This document shows, piece after piece, positions 36,280-37,435 of a stretch of 37,435 bases of DNA (positions are counted from its first letter, which is position 1; every line of letters starts with the position of its first letter). Position numbers and translations under genes: made by a program. This DNA is from Nostoc sp. KVJ20 (GTDB lineage: Bacteria > Cyanobacteriota > Cyanobacteriia > Cyanobacteriales > Nostocaceae). The stretch is from positions 1-37,435 of the forward strand of contig NZ_KV757583.1 in the NCBI RefSeq assembly GCF_001712795.1. Direction: 5' to 3'. The notes under the pieces were generated by a model that was not told the origin of the DNA, ran no database searches, and worked only from the letters and a program-made list of their open reading frames with translations.

Positions 36280-36667
36280 TGTAGGTTGGGTGGAGTGAAA
36301 CGCAACCCAACATTACCACCTTATTATGTTGGGTTACGCGATCGCTGCACATTGGTGTCAACTTAACGCGAAACCTCACGTCCGCCAGGGATTGTAAATC
36401 TGTCTCATAGCTAAAGTCCTCTGAAGAGGACTAAATGCACATTGGTGTCAACTTAACGCGAAACTTCACGTCCGCCAGGGATTGTAAATCCCTGTCTCAT
36501 AGCTAAAGTCCTCTGAAGAGGACTAAAGAGTGCGAAAATTTTCAGTCTACTTCAGTAGACTTGAGCAATTAGTCTCTTAATTATATTTCCTGGCGGGTGA
36601 ACAACACCTAATCAGTACGCTATTTTTGGCTTAAGTTGACACTAATAATCGCTGCACCTAACCTACA
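36280..36667. mobile_element. nested palindromic element with a 10-bp flanking duplication
   Basis: An inner element (36351-36646) has ends ATTGGTGTCAACTTAA and TTAAGTTGACACTAAT, which are 16-bp inverted repeats with one mismatch. It is flanked by direct repeats ATCGCTGCAC (36341-36350 and 36648-36657), which look like a target-site duplication. Outside lie TGTAGGTT (36280-36287) and AACCTACA (36660-36667), the inverted ends of another repeat into which the inner element seems to have inserted. Inside it, a 90-base unit (36346-36435) is duplicated in tandem (36436-36527) and carries the hairpin AGTCCTCT/AGAGGACT. A second hairpin is AGTCTAC/GTAGACT (36544-36561). There is no transposase, so it is non-autonomous. 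Confidence 0.6.
36346..36527. repeat. tandem duplication, 90 and 92 bases
   Basis: Copy A (36346-36435) and copy B (36436-36527) are nearly identical. The main differences are one base in AACCT/AACTT and a two-base insertion in AAATCTG versus AAATCCCTG. Each carries the 8-bp hairpin AGTCCTCTGAAGAGGACT. Confidence 0.75.
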
Positions 36668-36786
36668 AAACTACTGTTTTCAAGGTAGACGAGGTTTAGG
36701 TTTTACCCTTTACTCATATATTTCCACCCTGCCCTCTGCCTCCTGCCTTCCTCGATAAATTTATAAGCTCATTACAATGATTGTTG

Positions 36787-36985
36787 CAAATGCTTAAGCC
36801 TTTCTTATACATGGAAGAGTATTTGTTGCAAAGCATTAAGCATTTCCAACAACTAATTATACATTTCCTGCAAATGCTTAAGCCTTTCTTATACATGGAA
36901 GAGTATTTGTTGCAAAGTATTAAGCATTTTCAACAATCAATTATACATTTCCTGCAAATGCTTAAGCCTTTCTTATACATGAAAG
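36787..36985. repeat. 84-base tandem repeats, 2.4 copies
   Basis: Units start at 36787, 36871 and 36955, exactly 84 bases apart, each with CAAATGCTTAAGCC and TTATACATG. Each full unit contains inverted arms AAATGCTTAA and TTAAGCATTT (the latter slightly altered in copy 2), so each can fold into a long hairpin. Because 84 is a multiple of three, the frame stays open through the array on both strands, which is a property of the repeat rather than evidence for a gene. Confidence 0.75.
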
Positions 36986-36987
36986 AG

Positions 36988-37037
36988 CATTAGCTGCAAA
37001 CGCTCAAATTTTGACAGCTAATGTTTAAATTTGAGCG
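36988..37037. repeat. interleaved inverted repeats (pseudoknot-like order)
   Basis: Arms A CATTAGCTG (36988-36996), B CGCTCAAATTT (37001-37011), A' CAGCTAATG (37015-37023) and B' AAATTTGAGCG (37027-37037) are ordered A-B-A'-B' with gaps of 4, 3 and 3 bases. The pairing is perfect (9 and 11 bp). Hairpins A/A' and B/B' cannot both form as simple hairpins. The segment is the diverged tail of the 84-base repeat array. Confidence 0.65.
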
Positions 37038-37200
37038 ATGTCTACAGAGACGTAGCACCAAAAAACAATGTAGAGAAGTGTTTCGCTGTGAATTTAGGCA
37101 CTTTAGATCCCCCCTTGCAAAGGCTACAGTGTAGACACAAGTTGAAAAAAGATCAATTTCTCATTGTTCTTTCGTTTATCTCGTTCCTATGCTCAAATTA

Positions 37201-37253
37201 AATGAGTAATGAGTAATGAGTAATGGGTATTTACTCATTACTTATTACTCATT
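37201..37253. repeat. 23-bp inverted repeat (AATGAGTAA units)
   Basis: Arms 37201-37223 and 37231-37253 pair with one mismatch across a 7-base loop. They are made of TAATGAG tandem units. It would form a long AT-rich hairpin. No neighbouring gene needs it as a terminator. Confidence 0.65.
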
Positions 37254-37360
37254 ACTTAAAAAACGCGAAGAATAACTTTCCCCACTGCAAATTTTACTCC
37301 TCTTGGATTGGAAAGGATTGTGCATGAATTTTTGACCCCTAAAAAGTTACAAAGTCAACA

Positions 37361-37432
37361 CACTAGGCTCTGCCTCTAGTCAAATATTGAGTCAGAGACT
37401 CAGTGAATGCATTCCCAGTCGGAGACTGGGAA
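37361..37432. repeat. series of three hairpins with 3-base loops
   Basis: The hairpins are AGGC-TCT-GCCT (37365-37375), TGAGTC-AGA-GACTCA (37388-37402) and TTCCCAGTC-GGA-GACTGGGAA (37412-37432). The uniform triloops and spacing suggest one multi-hairpin dispersed repeat rather than chance. It runs to the window edge, so it may continue beyond. Confidence 0.6.
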
Positions 37433-37435
37433 CGA

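Noticed and set aside
36781..36993. 70-codon frame through the 84-base repeats
   Set aside because: It starts at TTG, has no ribosome binding site, and openness on both strands is expected from a multiple-of-three repeat.

Overview
The window looks like chromosome from a filamentous, heterocyst-type cyanobacterium (Nostoc/Anabaena lineage). The evidence is the very frequent octamer GCGATCGC (HIP1), an nblA gene, an apocarotenoid-oxygenase-like gene, a sucrose-phosphate phosphatase, a short KdpD of the kind described in Anabaena, and intergenic space packed with heptamer-type short tandem repeats and palindromic dispersed repeats. Most genes are housekeeping or accessory single-gene units. I see no prophage, no CRISPR array, no tRNA or rRNA, and no intact insertion sequence.

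Layout. 77-1180 (-): membrane histidine kinase, divergent from the potassium-uptake operon kdpA-kdpB-(kdpG-like)-kdpC-short kdpD (1764-8172, +). 8177-11225 (-): carotenoid oxygenase and a folate/biopterin-type transporter. 11226-11606: divergent spacer with a probable structured small RNA and a strong terminator. 11607-12806 (+): anmK, then repeats, a small conserved-looking protein and a family-2 glycosyltransferase. 15856-17409 (+): Ser/Thr kinase. 17970-18167 (-): nblA, with a long structured upstream region. 18794-21234 (-): PP2C phosphatase and an ABC1/UbiB-type kinase in one unit, followed upstream by a small coiled-coil protein and an ABC-F ATPase. 24247-27365: an anchored hypothetical protein, a membrane-tailed subtilase, a small protein and a thioredoxin-like protein. 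28193-30718 (+): a large fusion protein described below. 30860-33178: a small unknown, an Rpn-like nuclease and a secreted repeat protein. 33529-36201 (-): bioF, then spp-ruvA. 36202-37435: no genes, dense nested repeats.

How the genes fit together. The kdp cluster encodes a high-affinity K+ pump whose KdpD lacks the membrane and kinase half; the divergent four-segment membrane kinase beside it is a candidate for the missing half. A Ser/Thr kinase and a PP2C phosphatase flank nblA, which may be coincidence.

Most unusual item. The 841-residue protein at 28193-30718 joins a cyclic-nucleotide-binding-like domain, a degenerate sigma-54-activator AAA+ domain (the GAFTGA region and Walker B acids are gone) and a NosR/NapH-like multi-cysteine membrane domain. 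Cyanobacteria lack sigma-54, so this looks like a transcription-activator ATPase converted into a sensory or scaffold part of a membrane redox protein. Next in interest are the candidate small RNA at about 11270-11447, a nested palindromic element with a 10-bp flanking direct repeat (36280-36667), a three-copy family of 122-129-bp elements with inverted ends, interleaved inverted repeats at 36988-37037, and 84-bp tandem repeats.
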